Positions 43,515-52,179 of a stretch of 64,000 bases of DNA are shown piece after piece. The position numbers and the translations under genes are program-made. The DNA lies in contig NZ_JASISR010000002.1 of assembly GCF_030063245.1 (NCBI RefSeq), forward strand, positions 186,001-250,000, written 5' to 3'. Under the pieces are notes generated by a model that did no database searches, was not told the DNA's origin, and saw only the letters and a program-made list of their open reading frames with translations. The DNA comes from Paenarthrobacter sp. PH39-S1. GTDB lineage: Bacteria > Actinomycetota > Actinomycetes > Actinomycetales > Micrococcaceae. Within the stretch, counting starts at the first letter, position 1. Each line of letters begins with the position of its first letter.

Positions 43515-44594
43515 ATGGCGATGGCCCGGAGTCCCGAAGAAGCCCTCAAGGCCACGTTGGCCCGGGTTGCGCCCGGAACGCCGCTGCGCGACGGCCTGGA
43601 GCGGATCCTGCGCGGACGGACGGGCGCACTGATAGTCCTTGGCTCCGATCGCACCATCGATCAGCTTTGTTCCGGCGGTTTCGAGATCGGCATTGAATTT
43701 TCCCCCACTCGGTTGCGCGAACTGGCCAAGATGGACGGGGCCATCATCTGCGACAGAGATGCGAACAGGATTCTTCGCGCGGCCGTCCAACTGGTTCCGG
43801 ATCCCAGCATTGAAACGCAGGAATCGGGCACCCGGCACCGCACCGCGGAGCGCGTGGCCATCCAGACGGGCGTGCCTGTTGTTTCGGTGAGCCAGTCCAT
43901 GCAGATAATTGCCCTGTATGTTCACGGCCTGCGTTATGTGCTCGAAGGGTCGGAGAAGGTGCTGGCCCGCGCGAACCAGGCCCTCGCGACCCTGGAGCGT
44001 TACCGCTCACGTCTGGACCAGGTCACCAGCTCCTTGTCGGCCCTGGAGATCGAGGCCATGGTGACCGTCCGCGACGTCGCTGTGACACTGCAGCGCCACG
44101 AGATGGTGCGGCGGATCTCAGAGGAAATCGCCCAGTATGTTCTCGAACTCGGAGTGGACGGGCGGCTTCTGTCCCTGCAGCTTGACGAGCTTACCGTCGG
44201 CCGCGGACCGGGCAGTGAAATGGTCATCCGCGATTACTCCGCCACCAGAACATCCGCTGAGATAGACGCCGCCGTCACCGCACTGCAGGAGATCGGGCCC
44301 ACCGAACTGATCGATCTGAGCAGGATAGCGAACATAGTCGGTCTTACGACTGGCTCCGAGTCGCTGGAGGCGATCATTCAACCGCGCGGCTATCGTCTGG
44401 TGTCCGGTCTCAAGGCGGTTCCTCGGGCCGTTGCCGATAGGCTGGTGGATCATTTCGGTGGTCTGCAAAGCCTGATGGCCGCAACCATTGATGAGCTGAT
44501 GGTTGTCGACGGCATCGGCGAACAGCGCGCCCGCACGGTGCGCGAAGGGCTGTCCCGGATCGCCGAGGCCAGTCTGCTGGACCGGTTCCTCTAA
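43515..44594 (+). CDS. disA: Diadenylate cyclase DisA
   Basis: Protein of 359 residues that makes cyclic di-AMP from two ATP and scans DNA for branched structures. The DAC domain has DGA at 74-76 (LAKMDGAIICDRDANR) and the RHR triad in SGTRHRTAERVA (103-114). A helical spine follows, and a C-terminal helix-hairpin-helix region has TIDELMVVDGIGEQRARTVR. GGAAGG lies just before the ATG. Pairing with radA, which modulates its activity in other bacteria, supports the call. Confidence 0.96.
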   Translation: MAMARSPEEALKATLARVAPGTPLRDGLERILRGRTGALIVLGSDRTIDQLCSGGFEIGIEFSPTRLRELAKMDGAIICDRDANRILRAAVQLVPDPSIETQESGTRHRTAERVAIQTGVPVVSVSQSMQIIALYVHGLRYVLEGSEKVLARANQALATLERYRSRLDQVTSSLSALEIEAMVTVRDVAVTLQRHEMVRRISEEIAQYVLELGVDGRLLSLQLDELTVGRGPGSEMVIRDYSATRTSAEIDAAVTALQEIGPTELIDLSRIANIVGLTTGSESLEAIIQPRGYRLVSGLKAVPRAVADRLVDHFGGLQSLMAATIDELMVVDGIGEQRARTVREGLSRIAEASLLDRFL

Positions 44595-44600
44595 CCGCCG

Positions 44601-44624
44601 CTGCGGCCGCGGTCGCGGCCGCAG
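44601..44624. terminator. Bidirectional terminator-like hairpin between disA and a - strand gene
   Basis: CTGCGGCCGC and GCGGCCGCAG form a perfect 10-bp stem around GGTC, six bases after the disA stop and about 30 bases from the stop of the convergent gene. No T-tract is present. Confidence 0.5.
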
Positions 44625-44655
44625 TCGCCGTTGCGGTCGCCGCTCCCGCTGACCC

Positions 44656-45483
44656 TTACTGCAGCTGAAACGGGACCTTCGCGCTGGACCAGGTGCCCAA
44701 AGTAGCGGTCAGCATGTAATAGGCTCCCTCACCGCCGGGAACAGCAGCGACCCCGGGGCACCCCGCCGCAGAACGGATCCGAGCCCAGGGAAAATTGGCT
44801 GATTCGGACGCGCCCGGCGCGATGGTCTTAACCAGATCGGTGGCATCGGCTTGGCAGTCCCTGGAGGAGAAAATCCTGTCCTTGCCGCTGGTGATCAGGA
44901 ATTCCATCTGGCTGGTCCCCACATTAACGGTGCACGGCACCTTCGAGCCGTTTGTCACCTTGAGGGTCAGCAACGGATCCTGCCCCGCGGGGTAAACGGT
45001 CGCATCCACCGCGGCAGAAACGGTAACCAGATCCGCAGCGCAGGCGGTGGTGGCTGTGGGCGCGGATGATGCAGCGTTGGTGGATGTTGCAGCGTTGGTG
45101 GATGTTGCTGTGCCTGTAGCCGTGGCTGCCTCGCTCGGCGTGGCCCCCGCGGTGCCGGAGGCAGCCGGGGAGGATGATCCGAGGGATTGCGTCGGGCTCG
45201 GCGACGCCGTTGAACTGCTGGCCACGGACCCGCCGGCAGCCGACAACGGATTACTGCCCTCCCGCGACCCGAGATGGAACGCCACCGCAATGGAACCTGC
45301 CAGCACACCAAGGATGACCAGCACCAGCAAGGCCCCCACTGCCGCCCGCCGTCGTCTGAAGATTACCGCCGCCGATGCGCGGGAACCAGACGCGCCGCGG
45401 GTTCCGTTCCGCACCGCCGGACGCTGCTGCGGGGTCCGCTTTCCACCCGCGCTTCCGCCGCTCGCATTATCCTCTCCAGCCAT
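44656..45483 (-). CDS. Membrane-anchored exported protein with beta-sandwich domain
   Basis: Protein of 275 residues. A basic, disordered N-terminus precedes one membrane segment (about 49-70, GALLVLVILGVLAGSIAVAF). A Ser/Thr/Ala linker (about 75-148) includes the short tandem repeat ATSTNA-ATSTNA. The extracellular domain (about 149-275) has four cysteines in pairs and an Ig-like pattern (PLLTLKVTNGSKVPCTVNVG and SANFPWARIRSAAGCPG). It resembles DUF4232-type exported domains in appearance. Function unknown. It is convergent with disA. Confidence 0.7.
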   Translation of the reverse strand: MAGEDNASGGSAGGKRTPQQRPAVRNGTRGASGSRASAAVIFRRRRAAVGALLVLVILGVLAGSIAVAFHLGSREGSNPLSAAGGSVASSSTASPSPTQSLGSSSPAASGTAGATPSEAATATGTATSTNAATSTNAASSAPTATTACAADLVTVSAAVDATVYPAGQDPLLTLKVTNGSKVPCTVNVGTSQMEFLITSGKDRIFSSRDCQADATDLVKTIAPGASESANFPWARIRSAAGCPGVAAVPGGEGAYYMLTATLGTWSSAKVPFQLQ

Positions 45484-45800
45484 CCCTCCACTCTAGATAC
45501 CTGCTCCCCCGCAGTCCCTTCACCACGCCGTTGGCAGTGCAGAAGGGGCTGTGGCAACCCTCACGAGGCCGCGGGCCGAGGAGGGGCGTCACGGTGGTGA
45601 AGACGCAGCTGTCATCGGGGGTTGTCAAGGCGGGCAGCTCCGTCCTGCTTCTACAGTGCCCTGGGTACGTAGTGTTCTGCTTATGCACTGATATGCACTG
45701 ATATGCACTGTTCAGCGGCAGTATTCCGGAGGTGTAATGTAATCCGCATTATTGGTCCGCCAGTTATCGTACCGACAGTTATTGTTCCGAGGATATTTTG
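45484..45800. other. Intergenic stretch of 317 bases upstream of mutY
   Basis: No gene was recognised. It holds divergent promoters for the - strand exported protein and mutY. It also carries three tandem 10-bp repeats (45681-45710) and, nearer mutY, an AT-rich patch with CATTATTGG and ACAGTTATTG. CGAGGA lies seven bases before the mutY start. Confidence 0.5.
45681..45710 (+). repeat. Three tandem 10-bp repeats
   Basis: The unit (T/A)TATGCACTG occurs three times head to tail, differing only in the first base of the first copy. Pitch is one helical turn. It lies about 90-120 bases upstream of mutY and could be an operator for cooperative binding or simple slippage. Confidence 0.6.
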
Positions 45801-46763
45801 ATGCACCAAGCGATCGTGAACTGGTTCGGGCGCAACGCCCGGGATCTGCCGTGGCGCTCGGCTGATTGTTCCCCGTGGGGCGTCCTGGTCAGCGAGGTCA
45901 TGCTGCAGCAGACCCCCGTGGTGCGCGTGCTCCCGGTTTGGAAAGACTGGATGTCGCGCTGGCCAGATCCCGGCTCGCTGGCAGCGGCCGCCAGCGGCGA
46001 TGCCGTACGGGCCTGGGGCCGGCTCGGATACCCGCGCCGGGCCCTGCGGCTGCACGCGGCCGCGGCCGCCATCACTGCGGAGTACGACGGCGAGGTGCCC
46101 GGCTCCTATGACCGGCTGCTGACGCTGCCTGGGGTCGGCAGCTACACGGCCGCCGCCGTCGCCGCCTTTGCCTTCGGGCACCGGGAAACCGTGGTGGACA
46201 CCAATATCCGGCGCGTCCAGGCCCGCCTGTCGTCCGGGCAGGCGCTTCCGGCGCCGGCGCTGACGGCGGCCGAGATGCGGCTCGCCACCGAGCTGCTCCC
46301 GGAAGAACCGGTGCTCTCTGTCAAGTGGAATGCGGCAGTTATGGAGCTCGGAGCCCTGATCTGCACGGCGCGCTCGCCCAGATGCACCGAATGCCCTGTC
46401 CGGGCCGAATGTTCCTGGCTGGCGGCGGGTGAACCCGAGCCGACCTACACGCCGAGGGGGCAGGCCTGGGCCGGCACCGACCGGCAGGTGCGCGGGGCCA
46501 TGATGGCCGCCCTGCGTGCCGCCGAATCCGGTCTACAGCGTGAACTGCTCTTCGCGGCGGCACCGTCGATTGTAACGCAAGTCCACGGGACCGGGACGGA
46601 ATCCGAGCCGGATAGTGATGCACTCAGCCCGGTCGGTGCACAGCTGCACCGACTCTATGCCCTGAAGGCGGAGGAAGATCAGCTGGCACGCGCCATCGAG
46701 GGCCTGCTGCGCGATGGGCTGGCGCAGGCGTTGGACGGCGGACGCATCGCTCTCCCCCTCTAG
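45801..46763 (+). CDS. mutY: A/G-specific adenine glycosylase MutY
   Basis: Base-excision repair glycosylase of 320 residues that removes adenine opposite 8-oxoguanine. It has the catalytic glutamate region LVSEVMLQQTPVVRVLP, the helix-hairpin-helix LPGVGSYTAAAVAAFAFGHR with the active aspartate in TVVDTNIRRV, and the iron-sulfur motif CTARSPRCTECPVRAEC. It lacks a recognisable C-terminal NUDIX-like domain, which is common in actinobacterial members. The ATG is chosen over an adjacent TTG. Confidence 0.93.
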   Translation: MHQAIVNWFGRNARDLPWRSADCSPWGVLVSEVMLQQTPVVRVLPVWKDWMSRWPDPGSLAAAASGDAVRAWGRLGYPRRALRLHAAAAAITAEYDGEVPGSYDRLLTLPGVGSYTAAAVAAFAFGHRETVVDTNIRRVQARLSSGQALPAPALTAAEMRLATELLPEEPVLSVKWNAAVMELGALICTARSPRCTECPVRAECSWLAAGEPEPTYTPRGQAWAGTDRQVRGAMMAALRAAESGLQRELLFAAAPSIVTQVHGTGTESEPDSDALSPVGAQLHRLYALKAEEDQLARAIEGLLRDGLAQALDGGRIALPL

Positions 46764-46807
46764 ACATGCTGACCACCTCGAACCACACCCCCATGTCACC
46801 CGGCGCC

Positions 46808-47557
46808 CTACATCTCGCCGAAGCCGCGCTCCACCTCGGACCGCACCAGGTCCACGGCCTTTCCGGCGTCCGGACCCGTGGCCCGGACCCGCAGCCTTGA
46901 TCCCATTCCCGCGGCCAGAGTCATCAGCATCATCACCGACTGCCCGTCCACGTCATTGATGCTGATCTCCACGGCCAGGCCGCCAAGCGCACCGGCCAGC
47001 GCCGCGGCCGGTCGAGCGTGGAGCCCCATCGGGTTGATCAGCAGCAGGTCGGCGCAGACGGCGTCGTCGCCGCCTACCCCGCCCTGCCCTGCGCTCGCTT
47101 CCGTCCCGGAACCCGCGGCACCGGGACCGCCGAGGCCATCCGAGCCACCTTCGGCCGGGGCGACGACCGCAGGTTGCCAGGCTGTCTCGGCAGCCTTGCG
47201 GACCGCGTCGAGCCCGGCGCCGGACTGAGCGGCAACGGCGGCGGCAACGGCTCCCTCCACCAGTGGCGCATCGGCCAGCGCCGCGGTCAGCGGATCACCC
47301 ATAATCTCCAGAGCCGATTCGGCGGTCATTACGGCGGAGCCCAAATCCGTCAGGATCAGGACGCCATCACCCGAATCCGCAACGTCCAGCGCTTCCATGA
47401 TCCGTTCCAGTGACGTGCCTATGCGGGCGGCTCCGACGGCACCATCCGTCCCGCCGGCTGCCACAATTCTGACCCCGGACGCCATCTGGGCCGCCAGTTC
47501 CACCACGCCGAGGGCCAGTTTTTCGCTGTGCGAGACGATCACCAGTCCCACACTCAT
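46808..47557 (-). CDS. dhaM: Dihydroxyacetone kinase phosphotransfer subunit DhaM
   Basis: Multiphosphoryl protein of 249 residues. The N-terminal EIIA-mannose-like domain has phosphorylatable H10 (VIVSHSEKLALGVVELA). A Gly/Ala linker leads to an HPr domain (about 165-245) with NPMGLHARPAAALAGALGG. No enzyme I-like domain is present, so phosphate must come from the general PTS (ptsI, ptsH at 21.3-23.4 kb). It rephosphorylates ADP bound to DhaL. It overlaps dhaL by four bases. Confidence 0.92.
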   Translation of the reverse strand: MSVGLVIVSHSEKLALGVVELAAQMASGVRIVAAGGTDGAVGAARIGTSLERIMEALDVADSGDGVLILTDLGSAVMTAESALEIMGDPLTAALADAPLVEGAVAAAVAAQSGAGLDAVRKAAETAWQPAVVAPAEGGSDGLGGPGAAGSGTEASAGQGGVGGDDAVCADLLLINPMGLHARPAAALAGALGGLAVEISINDVDGQSVMMLMTLAAGMGSRLRVRATGPDAGKAVDLVRSEVERGFGEM

Positions 47558-48240
47558 GCGGCATCCCCGCCGGGGCGCCCGGCTGCGGGTTGATTCGCGG
47601 CATCGGCGGCCGCGCGCAGGATCAGCGCCGATGAGGCAGCTCCGGGGTCACGGTGTCCGGCACTCCGCTCGCCCAGATAGCTTGCCCGTCCCTTCCGAGC
47701 GGTCAGCGGATCGGTGGCCACCGCCCCCGCTTCGGCGGCCGCCGCGGCCGCCTCGAGGACCTCCACCACGCCGTCTCCAGCGGCCACGGCCGCGGCGGCC
47801 GCGGCGGCGGCAGGCGACCAAGCGTCGACCATTGTTTTGTCCCCCGCAGCGGCCTTGCCGCGCGCGACGACCCCATCGCGGGCGGCGGTCAGCGCGGCAG
47901 CCAGCAGAGCCGGATCCAGCTCTGCCGCATCCCCGGACGCCGTGGCGGCCCGCAGGAATGCCGTGCCGTACAGCGGACCGGCCGCGCCACCGACTTTGGA
48001 CATCAGCGCCATCGCCGCGAGCTTGAAGACTGCGCCCGGTGTCTGCGGCGTCTCCACAGCCAGTTTTTCCACGATCGCGCTGAAGCCCCGGTCCAGATTT
48101 TCGCCGTGGTCACCGTCCCCGATGGCCCGGTCCAGTTCGCTGAGGTCTATTCGGTGGTCGGCCACCACCTCCGCGGCGGCGCGCAGCCAGCTAATGGCCC
48201 AGCGGGAGTCCAGGCCCGCGCTCATGCCGGCGCTGTCCAT
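47554..48240 (-). CDS. dhaL: Dihydroxyacetone kinase ADP-binding subunit DhaL
   Basis: Subunit of 228 residues that holds ADP as a permanent cofactor. It has the metal-binding loop LDRAIGDGDHGENLDRGFSA near residue 40 and the nucleotide loop MSKVGGAAGPLYGTAFLRA near residue 80. An Ala-rich stretch and GRASYLGERSAGHRDPGAAS lead to the end. The start could be the first ATG or the second (MSAGLDSRWA). The stop of dhaK lies three bases upstream. Order dhaK-dhaL-dhaM is canonical. Confidence 0.93.
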   Translation of the reverse strand: MDSAGMSAGLDSRWAISWLRAAAEVVADHRIDLSELDRAIGDGDHGENLDRGFSAIVEKLAVETPQTPGAVFKLAAMALMSKVGGAAGPLYGTAFLRAATASGDAAELDPALLAAALTAARDGVVARGKAAAGDKTMVDAWSPAAAAAAAAVAAGDGVVEVLEAAAAAAEAGAVATDPLTARKGRASYLGERSAGHRDPGAASSALILRAAADAANQPAAGRPGGDAA

Positions 48241-48243
48241 CCT

Positions 48244-49245
48244 TCAGGCCCCCCAGCGCAGGGCGGCGGTATGGACAGGTGCGTCCCACAATTCCGTCAT
48301 CTCGTCATCGAGGTGCAGGACGGAGATGGAACAGCCCTGCATTTCAAGGGCAGTGATGTAATTGCCCACCAGTGAACGCTCCACACTCAGGCCCGCTTCG
48401 CCGAGCACTTTCACCGCATGCCGGAAAACGATGTAGAGCTCGCTCAGCGGTGTGCCCCCCATTCCATTGACGAACAGCAGCACCTTTTCGCCCCGGCTGA
48501 GTTTGAGATCCGCCAACACCGGTTCCAGCAGCCGGTCCGTGATGCCGTCGGCGTTTTCCATCGGGATCCGGTGGCGCCCCGGTTCCCCGTGTATGCCGAT
48601 CCCGATTTCAATCTCGCTGTCGGAAAGCTCAAAGCTCGGCACACCGGCGTGCGGTACGGTGCACGCGGCCAGGGCCACGCCCATGGTGCGCACATTGGCG
48701 TTGACGCGCTGGCCGACGCCGGCAACCGCGTCCAGCGCATCCCCGCGCTCGGCCGCTGCCCCGGCGATCTTCTCGACCAACACCGTGCCTCCCACGCCGC
48801 GGCGCCCCGCCGTATACAGCGAGTCCTCCACGGCGACGTCATCATTGACCAGCACCGTGCGCACGTCCACGCCTTCGGCCTGGGCCAGCTCCGCGGCCAT
48901 TTCAAAGTTGAGCACGTCACCGGTGTAATTCTTGACTATGTGGACGACGCCGGCGCCGGAGTTCACCGCCAGGGTCGCCGGAAGTATCTGGTCCGGTGTG
49001 GGGGAGGTGAAGACCGCTCCAGGTACGGCGGCGTCCAGCATCCCGGTCCCCACGTAGCCGGCGTGCAGCGGCTCATGGCCGCTTCCGCCGCCGGAGACCA
49101 GCCCCACCTTGCCCGCCACGGGCGCATCCTTGCGCATAATAAAGATGGGATCCGGATGAACCGTGACCAGATCGGCGTGGGCGAGGCCGAAACCCTCGAC
49201 GGATTCGACGACCACGGCTTTCGGGTCATTTATGAGCTTCTTCAT
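48244..49245 (-). CDS. dhaK: Dihydroxyacetone kinase substrate-binding subunit DhaK
   Basis: Subunit of 333 residues that binds dihydroxyacetone covalently through a histidine and is phosphorylated by DhaL. Family sequence includes [19 protein letters not shown] near residue 48, and the covalent histidine H219 in [14 protein letters not shown]. It is the first gene of dhaKLM. The product, dihydroxyacetone phosphate, enters glycolysis. No glycerol dehydrogenase or dhaR-type regulator is nearby. Confidence 0.94.
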   Translation of the reverse strand: MKKLINDPKAVVVESVEGFGLAHADLVTVHPDPIFIMRKDAPVAGKVGLVSGGGSGHEPLHAGYVGTGMLDAAVPGAVFTSPTPDQILPATLAVNSGAGVVHIVKNYTGDVLNFEMAAELAQAEGVDVRTVLVNDDVAVEDSLYTAGRRGVGGTVLVEKIAGAAAERGDALDAVAGVGQRVNANVRTMGVALAACTVPHAGVPSFELSDSEIEIGIGIHGEPGRHRIPMENADGITDRLLEPVLADLKLSRGEKVLLFVNGMGGTPLSELYIVFRHAVKVLGEAGLSVERSLVGNYITALEMQGCSISVLHLDDEMTELWDAPVHTAALRWGA

Positions 49246-49478
49246 TGCGGGACTCCTCGCTGGCTCCGGCGGTCACCCTCCCGGCGTTGCCGAGGATGGC
49301 CGTTCTTGAACCCTACCTGCCACCGCAGACCTTGGGTAGATCCGTTGGGCAGGGCCGGGGGTCCGTACCGGAGCGCACGGCGGCGGGCCCCCATCCGGGA
49401 CCCGCCGTCGTCGCACTTTAACCCGGCCGCCAATAACCGGCAGGGTTAACCTCCCGCGCCTGTCGCGCGGCCGCAGGC

Positions 49479-49655
49479 CTAGTCCTTCTTGAACTCGTCC
49501 TTGACGTTCTCTCCGACCTTCTTCGCGTCCGCACTTACCTGATCCTTCATGCCCTCGGCCTTCAGATCGTCATTGTTCGTGGCGTCGCCCGCGGTCTCCT
49601 TGGCCTTGCCGCCAAGGTGCTCTGCTTCATTCTTAATCTTGTCGCCTAGTCCCAT
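49479..49655 (-). CDS. CsbD-family stress protein
   Basis: Small hydrophilic protein of 58 residues: KIKNEAEHLGGKAKETAGDA and VGENVKDEFKKD are typical of CsbD. Members are induced by general stress in Bacillus; the molecular role is unknown. The ATG (MGLGDKIKNE) fits the family length; a GTG four codons earlier is possible. A GC-rich hairpin (CGGCGGG/CCCGCCG, 49381-49407) lies downstream and may end its transcript. Confidence 0.88.
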   Translation of the reverse strand: MGLGDKIKNEAEHLGGKAKETAGDATNNDDLKAEGMKDQVSADAKKVGENVKDEFKKD

Positions 49656-49797
49656 TATCGCGCTCACTTTCGATGTAGACGATGTCCGGTTCCGCCAGCG
49701 GATCCGGTGTGCCGAGTACGACACCAAGCTCTTTCATTCTAAGCAGGTTTTGACGGTAAAGGTAAGCATGCGAAGCATTCGATGGAATTGCGGGAGC

Positions 49798-50934
49798 TCA
49801 TTGAGGAGAGCTTCCCGGTGTGCCCTCAGCCACCCGGGAAGCGCCGGCAGCCGGCCTCGTTGCCCGGACGACCCGCAGGATACGGTGCAGGCTCATGGTC
49901 ACGGACGCCGCCACACCCACTGGCTTCTGCGGTGAACCCAGCCGATGATAGCGTCCGGACACGTCCTCCAGCGCGGCTTCCGCCTCCTCCAGAGCCTCGT
50001 CAGCGTCGACCTCATACCACGTGCGCAGCAGCGAGCCGGCAGCCCTCAGCGCACCGCTCAATGGCGTGCACAGCTCCGCCGGGACCGGAGTCAGTTCCGG
50101 GGTTCCCCAAATAGCATCGGCGAGCACCTCGGTGATGTCCTGGACATGGAAGGTGACTCGCTCCAGGGCGCGGACGCGGTCATAGTCCGCGCCAACGTCG
50201 CGGTCGTGGAACCGCCGGCGCGGGTTAATCTGCCGGCTCAGATCGGCGTCGGACACGGCCTGCCGGACACCGTGGGCGGCCTCGGCCAAACGGTCGCTGC
50301 GCCTGGACCAGTCCTCATGGTCCGGCGGCCAGGTCTCCGTCAGCGCCGCGCCCATGTCTTCAAGCTGGCCGGCCAGCGCCATCCGGTGCTGATCCAGGCT
50401 TGCCGCGGCCGCGTTGAGGCGCAGGGGCGGGAAAATAAGCAGATTCACCAGCAGCCCAATGACCACACCGACACCTGTCTGCAGCAGGTATCCGAAGGAA
50501 AAGTCCACGACATCGGACCCCCCGATCACCAGCACAAAGAGTGCGGCCATGGGAATCCAGTCCCGGCCCGCGCCGAGCCGGGGAATTCCTGCCAGCAGCA
50601 CGCCGATCCCGATGACGACCCCTACCGTCCACGGCATCGGATGGCCGAAAACCGTCAGGCCAAAGGCCAGGATTATGCCGATCAGCAGCCCGATGAGGCT
50701 CTGCAGTCCCTGCCTGGCGGACCCTGCCACGGTGGGGTACATGCTGATCAGCGCGCCGAACGGCGCGTAATAGGCGTATTCCGGTGCCGACCCCGGCATG
50801 AAAGGTGCGACATACCACGCGAGCCCGGCGGCGAGCGCGGCCTTCCCGGCCAACTGAAGCCGGACGGGCGACAGCACCGCCTTGGCAAGATCGCGGACGC
50901 GGCGGGATGTTGCTGCGGTGGAGATGTCAGGCAT
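49798..50934 (-). CDS. FUSC-family membrane protein (second copy)
   Basis: Protein of 378 residues. Hydrophobic segments fill about 30-190 (SAPEYAYYAPFGALISMYPT, GVVIGIGVLLAGIPRLG, GVGVVIGLLVNLLIFPP). A helical cytoplasmic domain follows with RLAEAAHGVRQAVSDADLSR and VTFHVQDITEVLADAIWG. It has the half-size FUSC/ArAE layout, as does the gene at 40.8 kb, but the two share little sequence beyond the fold. Substrate unknown. It is transcribed alone. Confidence 0.8.
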   Translation of the reverse strand: MPDISTAATSRRVRDLAKAVLSPVRLQLAGKAALAAGLAWYVAPFMPGSAPEYAYYAPFGALISMYPTVAGSARQGLQSLIGLLIGIILAFGLTVFGHPMPWTVGVVIGIGVLLAGIPRLGAGRDWIPMAALFVLVIGGSDVVDFSFGYLLQTGVGVVIGLLVNLLIFPPLRLNAAAASLDQHRMALAGQLEDMGAALTETWPPDHEDWSRRSDRLAEAAHGVRQAVSDADLSRQINPRRRFHDRDVGADYDRVRALERVTFHVQDITEVLADAIWGTPELTPVPAELCTPLSGALRAAGSLLRTWYEVDADEALEEAEAALEDVSGRYHRLGSPQKPVGVAASVTMSLHRILRVVRATRPAAGASRVAEGTPGSSPQ

Positions 50935-51002
50935 CGGTCCAGTATGGCAGCAGCACCCGGACGGGCGCCTAGAACGGGCGGCCGGAATGCAGCACCGGCG
51001 CT

Positions 51003-52067
51003 TCAGTCATGGGCCGTCTGAGCTGCGGACCGTGGTGGCCCCAGATGCGCGCGGAAGAATTCCTCAATCCGCTGCCAGGCGTCGGCCGCGGCTTCGGGAT
51101 CCGGTCCCGCGCCCAGCACCAGCTTGAGCACCGGCTGCAGCAGCGCCGGGCCGGAGGGGGCATCGTTGAGAAAGCAGTGTCCCGCCCCCGGATATGTTTT
51201 AACGTCATGGGTGATCGAGCGGGCGGTCAGAGCGGCCTCCAGCCTCGGAACGGAGCCAGCCAGCACGCGGTCCTTTCCGCCGTAGCTGGCCACCACCGGG
51301 CAGGCGCCTTCCAGCACCTCTGCAACATCCTTGGGAATCGCTCCATAGTTGACCGACGCGGCGCCGAACCCGCGCGACGCCGAGACCAGCGCGAACCCGC
51401 CGCCCATGCAGAAACCGAGGACGCCGACGGTGCCGGTGCAGTCCGAGCGGTCCAGCAGCACTCTGCGGGCGGCTTCAATATCCGCAAACGCCCTGCCGCG
51501 CCCGGATCTCAGTGCCCGGAAGGTCGCGCTGAGGCAACGCCGGGGGCCGCCGGCGCTGAACAGATCCGGCATCAACACCAGATAGCCCGCGGCTGCCATT
51601 CGTGCCACCTGCCGCAGCATGACGTCATCGATGGCGAACGCCTCGTGCAGCATCACCACGGCCGGCCATGGTCCGTCCCCGGTCGGGGTTGCCAGATAGC
51701 CCTGCAGTCGTGGACTCTGGTCCTCCAACAGGGAAGGAATCACGATCCTGCGGACGGCCGGCTGCGTTTCCGCCGTTCCCGTCATCGCAGGGACGGAAAC
51801 GGGGCTTCCGGCTGGACGCGAATCAGCGATCCTGCGCTCCGCCTCCAGCATCGCCTCGCGGCTCACGATGTAGGCGGTACCCACGGAGGCGTCCCGCGAC
51901 ACCATCGCCAGCCAGATGTCCGGTGCCGGTGGGACGCCACGCCGGGCAAAGGCCTCCCGCAGCCGCCCGGCAATAGTGCCGGGGTCGGCACCGTCCGCCT
52001 GTGCGATCACCTCCAGGATGGCCAGCTGCCGCGCAATATTATGTTGAGCTTCCTGTCCATTGCCCAT
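51003..52067 (-). CDS. Dienelactone hydrolase-family protein with extra N-terminal domain
   Basis: Protein of 354 residues. AGGAAGAGGG precedes the ATG (MGNGQEAQHNIA). The first 95 residues form an extra helical domain not seen in the minimal enzyme. The alpha/beta-hydrolase part has a cysteine nucleophile in VGVLGFCMGGGFALVS, the acid in ASYGGKDRVLAG, and the histidine in YPGAGHCFLNDAPSGP. DLH enzymes open lactone rings in aromatic degradation; many members act on unknown esters. There is no catechol pathway here. Confidence 0.85.
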   Translation of the reverse strand: MGNGQEAQHNIARQLAILEVIAQADGADPGTIAGRLREAFARRGVPPAPDIWLAMVSRDASVGTAYIVSREAMLEAERRIADSRPAGSPVSVPAMTGTAETQPAVRRIVIPSLLEDQSPRLQGYLATPTGDGPWPAVVMLHEAFAIDDVMLRQVARMAAAGYLVLMPDLFSAGGPRRCLSATFRALRSGRGRAFADIEAARRVLLDRSDCTGTVGVLGFCMGGGFALVSASRGFGAASVNYGAIPKDVAEVLEGACPVVASYGGKDRVLAGSVPRLEAALTARSITHDVKTYPGAGHCFLNDAPSGPALLQPVLKLVLGAGPDPEAAADAWQRIEEFFRAHLGPPRSAAQTAHD

Positions 52068-52179
52068 TTGGGCCCTCTTCCTAAGCCTTGTTGTCCTACA
52101 GCCGAACCGCACCGTTATCTCAGATTAGGCCTGTTCCGTTTCCAATTCATCCGCCCGCTGATCCGGCCCGCCCGCTGAT

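Noticed and set aside
45801-46763. MutY judged truncated because the NUDIX-like C-terminal domain is missing
   Set aside because: Short MutY proteins are common in actinobacteria, and all catalytic and iron-sulfur residues are present.
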